This document shows, in pieces, positions 27,378-36,142 of a stretch of 64,000 bases of DNA (its first letter is position 1; the number at the start of each line of letters is the position of its first letter). Below the pieces are notes generated by a model, which saw only the letters and a list, made by a program, of their open reading frames with translations, was not told where the DNA came from and ran no database searches. The DNA is from Simplicispira suum (GTDB taxonomy: Bacteria > Pseudomonadota > Gammaproteobacteria > Burkholderiales > Burkholderiaceae_C). The position numbers and the translations under genes are program-made. The DNA is taken from contig NZ_CP027669.1 in the NCBI RefSeq assembly GCF_003008595.1, positions 2,480,001-2,544,000 of the forward strand. Reading direction: 5' to 3'.

Positions 27378-27824
27378 ATGAAAATATTCTCCTTGTGCTT
27401 CGCCCTGGCGCTTGCGGGCACGCAGCTGGCCCACGCCCAGACTGCTGCGGCCCCCGACGCCCCACCGCCCGGCCTCTACGCCGCGCTGGGTGAAAAAGCC
27501 GGCATCGACCGCCTGGCCGACGATTTTGTCGAGCGCCTGCTGCGCCACCCGCGCATCGGCCCTCAGTTCAAAGAAGTGAAACCCGCCGCGCTCAAAGAAA
27601 GCCTGGCCGAGCAGTTCTGCGTGCTGAGCGGTGGCCCGTGCACCTACCAGGGCGCCGACATGCTCGACGTACACGCCGACATGGACATCAACAAGGGCGA
27701 TTTCAACGCGCTGGTCGAGGTGCTGCAGCGCGCCATGGATGCGCAAGGCATTGCCTTCAGCCAACAAAACCGCTTGCTGGCGCTGCTCGCGCCCATGCAC
27801 CGCGACATCATCACGGTGCGCTGA
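27378..27824 (+). CDS. Exported group-1 truncated hemoglobin
   Basis: A 148-aa protein with a clear signal peptide (KIFSLCFALALAGTQLAHA) followed by a group-1 truncated-globin domain. LYAALGEKAGIDRLADDF forms the A-B helices, CVLSGGPCTYQGADM the E-F region, and the proximal haem ligand is H99 in DVHADMDI. Truncated globins bind O2, NO or other small ligands. Most are cytoplasmic, so an exported form beside a cupredoxin suggests a periplasmic gas, redox or detoxification role, which is inference. ATG 13 bases after the DUF3034 stop; only one base separates it from the cupredoxin gene. Confidence 0.85.
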   Translation: MKIFSLCFALALAGTQLAHAQTAAAPDAPPPGLYAALGEKAGIDRLADDFVERLLRHPRIGPQFKEVKPAALKESLAEQFCVLSGGPCTYQGADMLDVHADMDINKGDFNALVEVLQRAMDAQGIAFSQQNRLLALLAPMHRDIITVR

Positions 27825-27825
27825 C

Positions 27826-28473
27826 ATGCGCAGAAATACTCTTCTTTTGATAGCTGCTTGTGCAATCAGTGCAAGCGCTGGGGCCGGAAATGTGCAGTTT
27901 CAGGTGCTGGACAAGGAGGGCCGCGCCGTTCCCGACGCCGTGGTAGTCCTCTATCCGGCCAGCCCCGGCGCGCCGCCCGTGGCCAGCAAGGTCACGATCG
28001 GCCAGCAACGCATGCGCTTTTTGCCGCCCGTTACCGTGGTGGCGCCGGGCAGTACGCTGCACTTCACCAACCTCGACCGCTGGGACCACCACATTCGCGG
28101 CACCACGGCTGCACTGGGTTTTGCCGATCCCCGTGCCGGAGCCGATTTTGAGCTTCGGCTCGCCGGTGCCGAGGCCGGCGCATCCGGCGGAGAAGCCGAG
28201 GTCACGGTGGACAAGCCGGGCCCCATCCTGCTCGGCTGCCATTTGCACAGCTCCATGCGCGGCCATGTTTTTGTCAGTGATTCGGCCTGGACAGTCAAGA
28301 CCGACGACGACGGCATTGCCCGCTTCGGCGCCGTGCCCGAAGGCGCGGTGCAGCTGCGCGTCTGGCACCCTGAGCAACTGGTGGAACTGCCGCGCCGCAA
28401 CCTGCAGGTGGGCGCCGCGCCGGTGCTCGACAGCGTGCAGCTGAGTGTGGTGCCGCGGCGCAAGCGTTCCTGA
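27826..28473 (+). CDS. Exported cupredoxin-like (plastocyanin-type) protein
   Basis: A 215-aa periplasmic protein with a signal peptide (about 1-20). The cupredoxin fold spans about 22-150, with type-1 copper ligand candidates in LDRWDHHIRG (H88 or H89) and LLGCHLHSSMRGHVF (C138, H141, M144). The remaining C-terminal part is a beta-rich carboxypeptidase-regulatory-like segment (GIARFGAVPEGAVQLRVWHP). Similar proteins are sometimes labelled methylamine-utilisation proteins, but no methylamine genes are near. It starts one base after the globin stop, so the two are coupled. Part of its signal peptide coding resembles the interspersed repeat. Confidence 0.82.
   Translation: MRRNTLLLIAACAISASAGAGNVQFQVLDKEGRAVPDAVVVLYPASPGAPPVASKVTIGQQRMRFLPPVTVVAPGSTLHFTNLDRWDHHIRGTTAALGFADPRAGADFELRLAGAEAGASGGEAEVTVDKPGPILLGCHLHSSMRGHVFVSDSAWTVKTDDDGIARFGAVPEGAVQLRVWHPEQLVELPRRNLQVGAAPVLDSVQLSVVPRRKRS
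27846..27884 (+). repeat. Possible repeat-like tract in the cupredoxin signal sequence, copy 7
   Basis: Reads GATAGCTGCTTGTGCAATC then AGTGCAAGCGCTGGGG. It has the family order TAGCTGC, short spacer and AAGCGCTGG, but only one arm is well kept. Signal-peptide codons can give this by chance, so this is the weakest copy. Confidence 0.35.
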
Positions 28474-28576
28474 CACCCTTGCCGCGTCGGCGAATGGATG
28501 GAGTCCAGCGCTGCGGTGATCGGTTTCTCTGAGTTCTACGGCAACCCGACAGGACGACTCGGGCAGGATCCCAAGC

Positions 28577-29880
28577 TCAGCCTCGCGCGTCGGCATCGAT
28601 ACAGATGCCACCGCGGCCATTGCCTTTGGCTTGGTACATGGCTGCATCTGCGCGCTTCATACAGGCATCGGCGCTGGCCAACGGATTGCGCAAAATCACC
28701 ACCCCCAAGCTAGCGCTACAGGCGTAGCGCAGCGTGGCGGCCTCGCCACCGAGATCAAAGTCGTTTGCCAGCGCCTGCATCACCTTGTCTGCCGCCGTGC
28801 GGGTGTGGCGCATGGCCCGCTGGTCATCGGCGTCCACATTTTCCATGAGGATGGTGAACTCGTCTCCTCCCAGGCGCGCTACCGTGTCGACGCTGCGCAC
28901 ACACCCAGTGAGGCGCTGTGCCACCTGCTGCAGCAGCGAGTCGCCCGCTGCATGCCCTTGCCGGTCATTCAGCGACTTGAAGCTGTCGAGATCCAGAAAC
29001 ATCAGCACGGCGTAGCTGCCGGTACGGGCCATGCTGTTCAGGGCTTGTTGCAGGCGGTCCATGAACAGACGGCGATTGGCCAGGCCAGTGAGCACATCAT
29101 GAAACGCCATGTGCCGAATCAACTCTTCGGACTCGCGGCGGCGGGTTACGTCCCGGCCGATGCCACGGTAGCCGACAAAGACTCCCGCACTGTCGAAAAT
29201 CGGCGCGCCACTGATGGCGTGCCACAGCAGGCGATTGTTGTCGCCTTGAATCGCCATCTCGAAATCATAGAACGTCTCCCGTCGGTCCAGGATGGCTTGG
29301 TACGTGGCCCATTGCGAGGCGCTGAGATCAATTTGCGGCAGTTGCTGGCGTGACTTGCCAAGCACTTCTTCCGAAGCGCCGGGGTTGATGCCCCGACTCC
29401 CAATGTCCAGGCGCACAAAGCGGCCCATGGCATCGAGTTCCCAATACCAGTCCGATGACAGTTCTGTCATTGCCCGAAAGCGGCTTTCACTGGCGTGCAG
29501 ATCGCGTTGGCGCTGGTATTCGTCTGTGATTTCCTGCACCGTACCTTCAAAATAGCACACGCGCCCCTGCGCATCACACACCTGGTGCGCGTGTTCACGC
29601 ACCCAGATGCGCTCTCTCGTCTTGTGGCGGTAGACTTCGGAGACAAATCCACCACCTGACCGTGCTCGCTGAGCAGACGGGTGAATTGTTCGCGGCGCTG
29701 GGGATCGCAATACCACTCGGTGCCAATGTCATGGATGGCCGCCAGCATCTCGGCTTCCGTCTGGTAGCCGTTGAGCTTGACCAAAGCCGCATTGGCGCGC
29801 AACTGGTGCCCAGCCGAGCTGGAGCGGTAGGCGCCGATGGGAAGCCGCTCAAACAGCGTCTGGAAGGAGTCTGTGTACAA
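28577..29880 (-). pseudogene. PAS-PAS-GGDEF diguanylate cyclase, broken by a one-base frameshift
   Basis: Two minus-strand frames join into one gene. The first (start 29880, MYTDSFQTLFERLPIGAYRS) encodes an N-terminal PAS segment to EHGQVV. The second resumes with GFVSEVYRHKTRERIWVREH and carries a second PAS domain and a GGDEF domain with intact GGDEF and RSVD inhibitory motifs. One missing G in a GG run (about 29649-29650) accounts for the break, and restoring it gives exactly 435 codons. It is either a recent pseudogene or a sequencing error. If translated from an internal start, the 3' part could still make a short cyclase. It converges on the cupredoxin gene. Confidence 0.8.
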
Positions 29881-30057
29881 AGCGATCGCTCCTGGGCTCG
29901 CTATAGGCAGTTATGGTCTTCCCTGAGATTTTCCTGAAACTGGCAGCGTGGCTGCCTTCATTTCTTGCGCGTTCTGCCCCCCGCCAACGTGGTGGCACGA
30001 CACCCCTTCCTGCTCGACAGCTACCGATGCGGCATCCATTTTCAGTAGGATACACCC

Positions 30058-30468
30058 ATGAAAATCACCGGCACATTCAAGACCAAGAACTTCAAGCCCG
30101 GAGTGCTTTCCCCCACACCGGAAATCCAGACGGAACTGCCTACCGGGGTCGCCACGATGGAAAAACAGTACTTCGGGCAGATTGAGGGGCGCTCAGCGAC
30201 CTTGTTCACTGCGGCATTCGACCCTGAGTCCGGGCTGGGCGCGTATTGCGCCATGGAATCCTTCGAGGGCTCTTTGAATGGAAAGAGCGGCACATTCAAT
30301 TTCATTCACTCAGCGGCGACAAGTGGAAAAGACAGAACCAACGAGTTCTTCTCGATCGTTGAAGGCAGCGGAACCGGCGATCTCCGAGCCATTCAAGGCA
30401 GCGGCGGTATGCGGATCGATCCGGATGGCACCCACCACATCTGGTTTGATGTAAGCGGCTTGTCTTAG
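30058..30468 (+). CDS. DUF3224 domain protein
   Basis: A 136-aa cytoplasmic protein that fits DUF3224 over its full length: ITGTFKTKNFKP at the start, TMEKQYFGQIEGRSATLF in the middle, then SFEGSLNGKSGTFNFIHSA and a Gly-rich end (GSGTGDLRAIQGSGGM). The family is a small all-beta fold of uncertain function, sometimes found near regulators. It has no signal peptide. It is divergent from the broken cyclase, with a 177-bp gap in which I see no recognisable element, and it ends 23 bases before dinB, so the two may share a transcript. Confidence 0.8.
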   Translation: MKITGTFKTKNFKPGVLSPTPEIQTELPTGVATMEKQYFGQIEGRSATLFTAAFDPESGLGAYCAMESFEGSLNGKSGTFNFIHSAATSGKDRTNEFFSIVEGSGTGDLRAIQGSGGMRIDPDGTHHIWFDVSGLS

Positions 30469-30491
30469 CACCGCCGCGCACAATACCGGGC

Positions 30492-31772
30492 GTGACCGTT
30501 TCCGCGACAAATTCCGACGCAGACGACCTGCCCGCTCCGCACGCACCCGGCGGCAAGCTGCGCCGCATCGCCCACCTCGACATGGATGCGTTCTTCGCCT
30601 CGGTCGAACTGCTGCGCTACCCGCAGCTCAAGGGCTTGCCAGTCGTCATTGGCGGCGCGCGGCGCACGGTGGACGAATTGCTGCTGCAGGGGACGGACGG
30701 CAGCGGTGAGCGCGAGCGCTGCTTTGTGCCGGTGGCTGATTTTCCCCTGCTCAAGGACTACGTCGGCCGGGGCGTGATCACCACAGCCACTTACCCGGCG
30801 CGGCAGTTTGGCGTGGGATCGGCCATGGGCATGATGAAGGCGGCCAAGCTGTGCCCGCAGGCCATCGTGCTGCCGGTCGATTTTGACGAGGTGCGCCGTT
30901 TCTCGCGGTTGTTCAAAAACACGATTGCCGAGATCGCGCCGGTCATGGAGGACCGTGGCGTCGACGAGGTCTACATCGACTTCACCGACGTCCCTGGGGG
31001 CCAGCGCGAAGGCGGGCGCGTGCTGGCGCGGTTGATTCAAAAGTCGATTTTTCAGGCCACCGGCCTGACCTGCTCGCTCGGTGTCGCACCGAACAAATTG
31101 CTGGCCAAGATGGCCAGCGAATTCGACAAACCCAATGGCGTCGCCATCTTGTACGAACACGAAGTGCAGCAGCGCATCTGGCCGCTGGCCTGCCGCAAGA
31201 TCAACGGCATTGGCCCCAAGGCGGGCGACAAGCTGGCCCGGCATGGCATCCAGACGATTGGGGAACTCGCTGCGCAGCCCAAAGATTGGTTGGTGCAGCA
31301 CTTTGGCCGCGCCACGGGCGCCTGGCTGCATGAATCAGCCTGGGGGCGCGACAGCCGCCCGGTGCAGACCCACAGCGAGCCGGTGAGCATGAGCCGCGAA
31401 ACCACTTTTGAGCGCGATTTGCACGCAGTGCAGGACCGCCGCGAGCTGGGCGCCATCTTCACCCAGTTGTGCCAGCAGGTGGCGGCCGATCTGCAGCGCA
31501 AAGGTTACGTGGGCCGGGGCATAGGCATCAAGCTGCGCTATGCCGATTTTTCTACGGTCACCCGCGATCACACGCTCGCTGCCGCCACGCATGACGCAGC
31601 TGCCATTCGCCGTGCGGCCGGGCTGTGCCTCAAGCGTGCACCGCTGAATCAGCGCTTGCGGCTTCTCGGCGTGCGGGTGGGTGGATTGAGCCGCGTGGGC
31701 GAGGGGCTGCTGCACCCGCCGTCCCAATCTGGTGCTCTGAGCGCGCCAGCGCGCCAGCCCGGGCTTTTTTGA
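30492..31772 (+). CDS. dinB: DNA polymerase IV (Y-family, translesion)
   Basis: A 426-aa Y-family polymerase. The catalytic carboxylates are visible in HLDMDAFFASVE (palm, first Asp) and DRGVDEVYIDF (Asp-Glu pair). TCSLGVAPNKLLAKMASEF and the thumb helix-hairpin-helix region INGIGPKAGDKLARHGI follow, then the little-finger domain. It bypasses damaged bases with low fidelity. An insertion around GGARRTVDELLLQGTDGSGE in the fingers is longer than in E. coli DinB. The GTG start was chosen, and an earlier start is blocked by the DUF3224 gene. No C-terminal beta-clamp motif is obvious beyond the final QPGLF, which fits the QLxLF clamp-binding pattern. Confidence 0.93.
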   Translation: MTVSATNSDADDLPAPHAPGGKLRRIAHLDMDAFFASVELLRYPQLKGLPVVIGGARRTVDELLLQGTDGSGERERCFVPVADFPLLKDYVGRGVITTATYPARQFGVGSAMGMMKAAKLCPQAIVLPVDFDEVRRFSRLFKNTIAEIAPVMEDRGVDEVYIDFTDVPGGQREGGRVLARLIQKSIFQATGLTCSLGVAPNKLLAKMASEFDKPNGVAILYEHEVQQRIWPLACRKINGIGPKAGDKLARHGIQTIGELAAQPKDWLVQHFGRATGAWLHESAWGRDSRPVQTHSEPVSMSRETTFERDLHAVQDRRELGAIFTQLCQQVAADLQRKGYVGRGIGIKLRYADFSTVTRDHTLAAATHDAAAIRRAAGLCLKRAPLNQRLRLLGVRVGGLSRVGEGLLHPPSQSGALSAPARQPGLF

Positions 31773-31895
31773 TTTCCACGGCGCTGTTGTTCGCGCACCA
31801 CTGACTTGCGTCAACAAGTCCCCGTTGGCGCAAGGGATCACCGCAAAACGCAAGCCATTTTTATACTCGGTTACATCTGGATTTCAGAGGCTTGC

Positions 31896-33461
31896 ATGCG
31901 CACCAACCTTCCCGTCACCCACACCGAATTCGACTATCCCAGCCACGAGCTGCTGATGTCGACCACCGACAACAAGGGGGTGATGACGCATTGCAACGCC
32001 GCTTTTGCGCGGGTCAGCGGTTACTCCATGGACGAACTCATGGGCCAGCCGCACAACCTGATTCGCCACCCCGATATGCCGCCCGAGGCCTACAAGGACC
32101 TGTGGGCCACCATTGGCCGAGGCCGCAACTGGACAGGCATGGTGAAGAACCGGCGCAAGAACGGGGACTTCTATTGGGTGCGCGCCAATGTCACCCCCAT
32201 GATGGTGGACGGCAAGCCGCGCGGTTACATGTCGGTGCGCGTCAAGCCCACGCGCGAGGAAGTGCGTGCGGCCGAGGCCTTGTACCAACAGATCCGTGAG
32301 GAGCGCGAGCGCGGCGCCAGCAGCTTTTACCTGCATGCCGGGCGCGTGCGGCGGCCAGGCTGGCGCAACGCGCTGGGCAAGTTGCAGCGCTTGAATCCGA
32401 CGCACCGCCTGTTCGGGCTTCTGCTGCCGCTTTTGGCGGTGGCTCTGCTCCCTGGGTTTCTCGGCTGGACAACAACCATGGAGCTGGTTGCTGGCCAGGC
32501 GGTGGCGCTGGTAGCCCTCGCGGCCCTCACACTGTGGTGGTGTCAGCGGAGCATCACCGCGCCCTTGGCCACCACAGCGCGGCTGATGACCGACATTGCC
32601 GGTTGCGACCTGGCCCACACGCAACAAGAACCGGTCGGCAACAGCCCGGTCGAACTACTGCTTGAGCGCGTGCAGCGCATTCACCTCAACCTGCGTGCGG
32701 TGGTGGGCGATGCACGCCAGGAAATCGGCGGCTTTGGCAGCATTTCCTCCGAGATCGCGCAGAGCGCGCAGGATTTGTCCGAGCGCACCGAATCGCAGGC
32801 CAGCAGCCTGGAGGAAACGGCGGCGGCGATGGAGGAACTCTCCAGCACGGTGCGTCAATCGGCAGAAACCACGCAGAAGGTGCAAAAAGAAAGCGAACAC
32901 AGCGCCGAACTGGCGCGCAGCGGCGGCGAAGCCGTGGCCCAGGTCGGTGCGGTGGTGCAGGCCATTGCGCAGTCGTCAGGCAAGATGGGTCAGATCATCG
33001 CCACCATTGAGGGCATTGCCTTCCAGACCAACATCCTGGCGCTCAACGCTGCGGTCGAGGCCGCGCGGGCGGGCGAGCAGGGCCGGGGCTTTGCCGTGGT
33101 GGCCAGCGAGGTGCGGGCGCTGGCGCAGCGCAGCGCCACGGCGGCGGGCGAAATCCGTGGCTTGATTGGTGAGTCTGGGGCCCACATCGAACGCGGCGCA
33201 GGGCAGATGCAGGCGGCGGGCAAAACCATTGCCGAGGTGGTCCGGTCGGTGGCGCACGTCAATACCTTGATGGGCCAGATCAGCATTGCCACGCGCGAGC
33301 AGGCCCAGGGCATTTCGCAAGTGAACGAGGCCGTGACCGACCTGGACCGCGTGACGCAGCAAAACGCCGCGCTGGTGGAAGAGTCCGCCGCTTCGGCCCG
33401 CTCCATGAGCGACAACGCCGGCGTGCTCGGCCGCACGCTCGAAGTTTTCCGCCTCCATTGA
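31896..33461 (+). CDS. PAS-containing methyl-accepting chemotaxis protein (Aer-like)
   Basis: A 521-aa chemoreceptor. The N-terminal PAS domain (about 10-120) contains [18 protein letters not shown] and [19 protein letters not shown], characteristic of Aer-type FAD-binding redox/oxygen sensors. Two hydrophobic segments at about 170-215 anchor it without a periplasmic domain. The signalling domain has the conserved hairpin tip ([20 protein letters not shown] then [20 protein letters not shown]). No C-terminal CheR-docking pentapeptide is present. The ATG at [12 protein letters not shown] was preferred to one 30 codons upstream, where the PAS homology does not reach. No che genes are nearby. 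Confidence 0.92.
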   Translation: MRTNLPVTHTEFDYPSHELLMSTTDNKGVMTHCNAAFARVSGYSMDELMGQPHNLIRHPDMPPEAYKDLWATIGRGRNWTGMVKNRRKNGDFYWVRANVTPMMVDGKPRGYMSVRVKPTREEVRAAEALYQQIREERERGASSFYLHAGRVRRPGWRNALGKLQRLNPTHRLFGLLLPLLAVALLPGFLGWTTTMELVAGQAVALVALAALTLWWCQRSITAPLATTARLMTDIAGCDLAHTQQEPVGNSPVELLLERVQRIHLNLRAVVGDARQEIGGFGSISSEIAQSAQDLSERTESQASSLEETAAAMEELSSTVRQSAETTQKVQKESEHSAELARSGGEAVAQVGAVVQAIAQSSGKMGQIIATIEGIAFQTNILALNAAVEAARAGEQGRGFAVVASEVRALAQRSATAAGEIRGLIGESGAHIERGAGQMQAAGKTIAEVVRSVAHVNTLMGQISIATREQAQGISQVNEAVTDLDRVTQQNAALVEESAASARSMSDNAGVLGRTLEVFRLH

Positions 33462-33480
33462 CGCGAAGGCTCTGGCGCCC

Positions 33481-34326
33481 CTACTGCCGCGCCGTGCGCA
33501 CGTTGGGCGGCGGCGCCATGGGGTGGCTGGTGCGCCAGGGGTTGATGTCCAGGCCACCGCGGCGCGTATAGCGTGCATACACCTCCAGCTTGACGGGCTG
33601 GCAGTGTGTCCACAGGTCCATGAAAATGCGTTCCACGCACTGCTCGTGGAATTCGTTGTGGTTGCGGAAACTCACCAGGTACTGCAGCAGCGATTCCTGG
33701 TCCATTTGCGCGCCGCTGTAGGCAATGCGAATGCTGCCCCAGTCGGGCTGGCCGGTGACCAGGCAGTTGCTTTTGAGCAGGTTGCTGGTGAGCACCTCGC
33801 TGACGGGGGCTTCGTCATGCGCCGCTCGCAGCAAATCGGGTGCCGGCGTGTAGCGCGTGCATTCGATGTCCAGCCGGTCCAGGCTGAGGCCGTCGAGTTC
33901 CTGCACCGCCTCGCGCTCGAACAGCTCGGGCAGCAGCAGGCGCACGCCCACGCTGCCGTTGCGCTCCGAGCCCGCCCAGGCGGCCTCCGACAAATCGCTG
34001 CGGATGTGCGCTGCGACGTCTTGCGGGCTGGCGAAAGGCGTGTTGGCAAAGCTGCCCAGGTAGAGCTTGAGGGATTTGCTCTCGATGATGTTGGGCGACT
34101 CGCAGGGCACGGTGAGGTGCGCCAGCGCCACCTGCGGTTTGCCGCGCGCATTCAGCCAGGAGAGTTCGAATGCTGTCCACAGGTCGGCGCCGAAGAAGCG
34201 GGGCTGGGCACCGACGCCGATTTCGGCGCGCTTGGCGGCGCGGGCAATGGGAAACAGCAGCGCCGGGTCGTAGTGCTCGGGTGTGGCGCTGTCTTTGCCC
34301 AGCGGGGATTGTTCAGGGGTGTTCAT
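33481..34326 (-). CDS. queF: NADPH-dependent 7-cyano-7-deazaguanine reductase (long form)
   Basis: A 281-aa enzyme that reduces the nitrile of preQ0 to preQ1 in queuosine tRNA modification. It is the two-domain QueF type. The N-half has the family motif ESKSLKLYL (82-90), and the C-half has the catalytic cysteine C188 in [15 protein letters not shown] and the substrate glutamate in [13 protein letters not shown]. Length and order match E. coli QueF. It follows the prolyl-hydroxylase-like gene on the same strand, with a repeat copy in the 60-base gap. No preQ1 riboswitch was seen upstream. It converges on the chemoreceptor gene. Confidence 0.95.
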   Translation of the reverse strand: MNTPEQSPLGKDSATPEHYDPALLFPIARAAKRAEIGVGAQPRFFGADLWTAFELSWLNARGKPQVALAHLTVPCESPNIIESKSLKLYLGSFANTPFASPQDVAAHIRSDLSEAAWAGSERNGSVGVRLLLPELFEREAVQELDGLSLDRLDIECTRYTPAPDLLRAAHDEAPVSEVLTSNLLKSNCLVTGQPDWGSIRIAYSGAQMDQESLLQYLVSFRNHNEFHEQCVERIFMDLWTHCQPVKLEVYARYTRRGGLDINPWRTSHPMAPPPNVRTARQ

Positions 34327-34344
34327 GGGAAATACTATAAAAAC

Positions 34345-34392
34345 AATAGCTGTCAGTGCTTATCACATAAGCGCTAGAGGCTATTTTTATTC
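34345..34392 (+). repeat. Interspersed palindromic repeat, copy 8
   Basis: The clearest copy in the window: ATAGCTGTCAGTGCTTATC then ACATAAGCGCTAGAGGCTAT and a T-rich tail. It fills the gap between queF and the upstream 2OG-oxygenase gene and contains that gene's stop codon (34387-34389, minus strand). Confidence 0.85.
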
Positions 34393-35250
34393 AAATTTTC
34401 GCTCGCGCAGCCACTTGGTGGCAATCCACTTTTCCCCTGCCAGTACCGGCGCACCGCCGTGCAGCGTGCGCGTGTCAGGGCGTGGCCGGTCGTAGCTGAA
34501 GAAGACGGCGTTGCCGCGCTGGGGCGACACCGTGAGGCCCAGGCAGGGGAACACCGTGGCGCCGCCGGCCTGGGGTGTGTTGAGGTACATCACCAGCGTG
34601 GCCACGCGCTGCCCGCCCCGGCGCAGCATGCTGGCGGTGCCCGCCTCGGCCGGGTCGAAATAGTCGTAGTGCGGCTTGTATTCGGCGCCCGGCCCATAGT
34701 GCAGCACCTGCAGGCCTTCTCCGTGATCCACCGGCCAGTCCAGCAATGCGGCAATGCGCTCTTCCAGGCGCTGCACCACGGCGTTCTCGCCGCGCTGGAA
34801 AAACATGCCTTCGCTGGTGCGGTCGGCGTTGATCTCTTCGCCGCCGGTCTGCGTTTGTACGGTGAGCGAGCGCGCCAGGCGGGGGCGTGCGGCGTCGATC
34901 AAGGCGGCGCATTCATCGGCGGAGAGCAACTGCGAAAACACGACAAGGGGCGGGCGATCGAGCGCCACCTGCACCCCCACCGCCTGCCCGGCCGCGTCCA
35001 GCACGTGGGGTGCGTCGGACAGCCTGGGACCGGGCACGCGGGGCGGCGCAGCGCCCGGTTCATCCAACACCTGGCCAAGCGCCGCCTCGGCTGCAGCCGC
35101 CTCCCAGCCGGCAGCGGTCAAGGCCGCGTGCATGGCAGCGCGGGCCACGCCGGCCGCGCCTTGCTCGTTCACCCAGACGCGCACTTCGTCGGATACAAGA
35201 GCAGCCTGCTGGCCAATGGTGGCGAAAGGGAAGGGTTTGTGCTCGTCCAT
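34387..35250 (-). CDS. 2-oxoglutarate/Fe(II) oxygenase, prolyl 4-hydroxylase-like
   Basis: A 287-aa cytoplasmic enzyme. The C-terminal jelly-roll domain (about 100-285) carries the iron triad H194 and D196 in YKPHYDYFDP and H264 in RTLHGGAPV, plus K274 for the 2-oxoglutarate carboxylate in GEKWIATKW. This is the P4Hc arrangement. The first 90 or so residues are Ala-rich, include a segment starting EVRVWVNEQG, and may bind the protein partner. Bacterial P4H-like enzymes hydroxylate proline in targets such as EF-Tu, but this one's substrate is unknown. Its last codon lies inside a repeat copy. Confidence 0.85.
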   Translation of the reverse strand: MDEHKPFPFATIGQQAALVSDEVRVWVNEQGAAGVARAAMHAALTAAGWEAAAAEAALGQVLDEPGAAPPRVPGPRLSDAPHVLDAAGQAVGVQVALDRPPLVVFSQLLSADECAALIDAARPRLARSLTVQTQTGGEEINADRTSEGMFFQRGENAVVQRLEERIAALLDWPVDHGEGLQVLHYGPGAEYKPHYDYFDPAEAGTASMLRRGGQRVATLVMYLNTPQAGGATVFPCLGLTVSPQRGNAVFFSYDRPRPDTRTLHGGAPVLAGEKWIATKWLRERKFE

Positions 35251-35282
35251 GGCGCCCTTTTACCGCATCTGCAGCGCTGCAT

Positions 35283-36062
35283 TCATGCGCTGCGACGGCG
35301 AAACACCAGGCGGTCGGCAGAAGACGCGGCAGGAGCAAAGGCATAGCCGTCTGCATCAAAGCCTTGCAGATCCTCCAGCGCCTGGGCGCGCTGCAAGATG
35401 GCAAAGCGCGCCATGCGCCCGCGCGCCCGCTTGGCGTGAAAGCCGATGACCTTCCAGGCGCCCGCGTGCCAGTCTTCAAAGACGCATTCGGCGACGCGGG
35501 CGCGCAGCGCCTTGCGATCCACAGACTTGAAATATTCTTGCGACGCCAGGTTCACCACAAGGGGCTCGCCAGGGTGCTTGCGCAGCTGTTTGTCCAGGTG
35601 GCGCGCGATCTGCGCACCCCAGAAGTCGTACAGGTTGGTGCCATGGGGCGTGGCCAGGCGCGTACCCATCTCCAGGCGGTAGGGCTGCATGCGGTCCAGC
35701 GGCCGCAGCACGCCGTAGAGGCCGCTCAGAATCGCCAGGTGGTCTTGCGCCCAGGCGAGCGCTTGCGCATCGAGGCTGTGCGCGCCGAGACCGTCGTAGG
35801 CGTCGCCATTGAAGGCCAGCAACGCCTGGCGCGCGTGGGCTTCCCCCGGGCGTGCTCGAAAGTTTGCGTAGCGCGCCACGTTCAGTGCCGCCAGTGCGTC
35901 GCTGATGTGCATCAGGGAGGCCAGCTCCTGCGGTGCAAAGCCGCGCAGGATCCCCACCAGTTCGCGGGCCTGCGCAGGAAAGGCAGGCAGCGTGTGCGCC
36001 AGTCCGGGTGGCAGCGGCGTTTCGAAATCGAGCGACTTGGCGGGCGAGAGCAGGATCAGCAT
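35283..36062 (-). CDS. yaaA: Peroxide stress protein YaaA (UPF0246/DUF328)
   Basis: A 259-aa protein matching YaaA throughout: MLILLSPAKSLDFE at the N-terminus, SGLYGVLRPLDRMQPYRLEM in the centre, NLYDFWG, VVNLASQEYFKSV and VIGFHAKRARGRMARF. E. coli YaaA lowers free iron and limits oxidative DNA damage during H2O2 stress, and related proteins bind DNA. The start was chosen at MLILLSPAKS, where all homologues begin, rather than four codons upstream. It is 81 bases after rne on the same strand, separated from it by a hairpin terminator. Confidence 0.92.
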   Translation of the reverse strand: MLILLSPAKSLDFETPLPPGLAHTLPAFPAQARELVGILRGFAPQELASLMHISDALAALNVARYANFRARPGEAHARQALLAFNGDAYDGLGAHSLDAQALAWAQDHLAILSGLYGVLRPLDRMQPYRLEMGTRLATPHGTNLYDFWGAQIARHLDKQLRKHPGEPLVVNLASQEYFKSVDRKALRARVAECVFEDWHAGAWKVIGFHAKRARGRMARFAILQRAQALEDLQGFDADGYAFAPAASSADRLVFRRRSA

Positions 36063-36073
36063 GCGGTTCCTCA

Positions 36074-36113
36074 CAAAAAGAAACGCCGCTTCGCGGTGAG
36101 GCGAGAGCGGCGT
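36074..36113 (-). terminator. Intrinsic terminator after rne
   Basis: On the minus strand an 8-bp perfect stem (ACGCCGCT with AGCGGCGT) is followed by TTTCTTTTT. It lies 30 bases beyond the rne stop and ends just before yaaA, so yaaA probably has its own promoter or relies on read-through. Confidence 0.7.
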
Positions 36114-36142
36114 ACGGTTGCGGGCGGTGGCCCGCAGCGGGG

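Noticed and set aside
27826..28473. Assignment of the cupredoxin as a methylamine-utilisation enzyme
   Set aside because: Only the copper-site motifs are visible, and no methylamine dehydrogenase or accessory genes are nearby.
33462..34344. preQ1 riboswitch for queF
   Set aside because: The minus-strand leader of queF is occupied by an interspersed repeat and the end of the oxygenase gene; no H-type pseudoknot with an A-rich tail was apparent.
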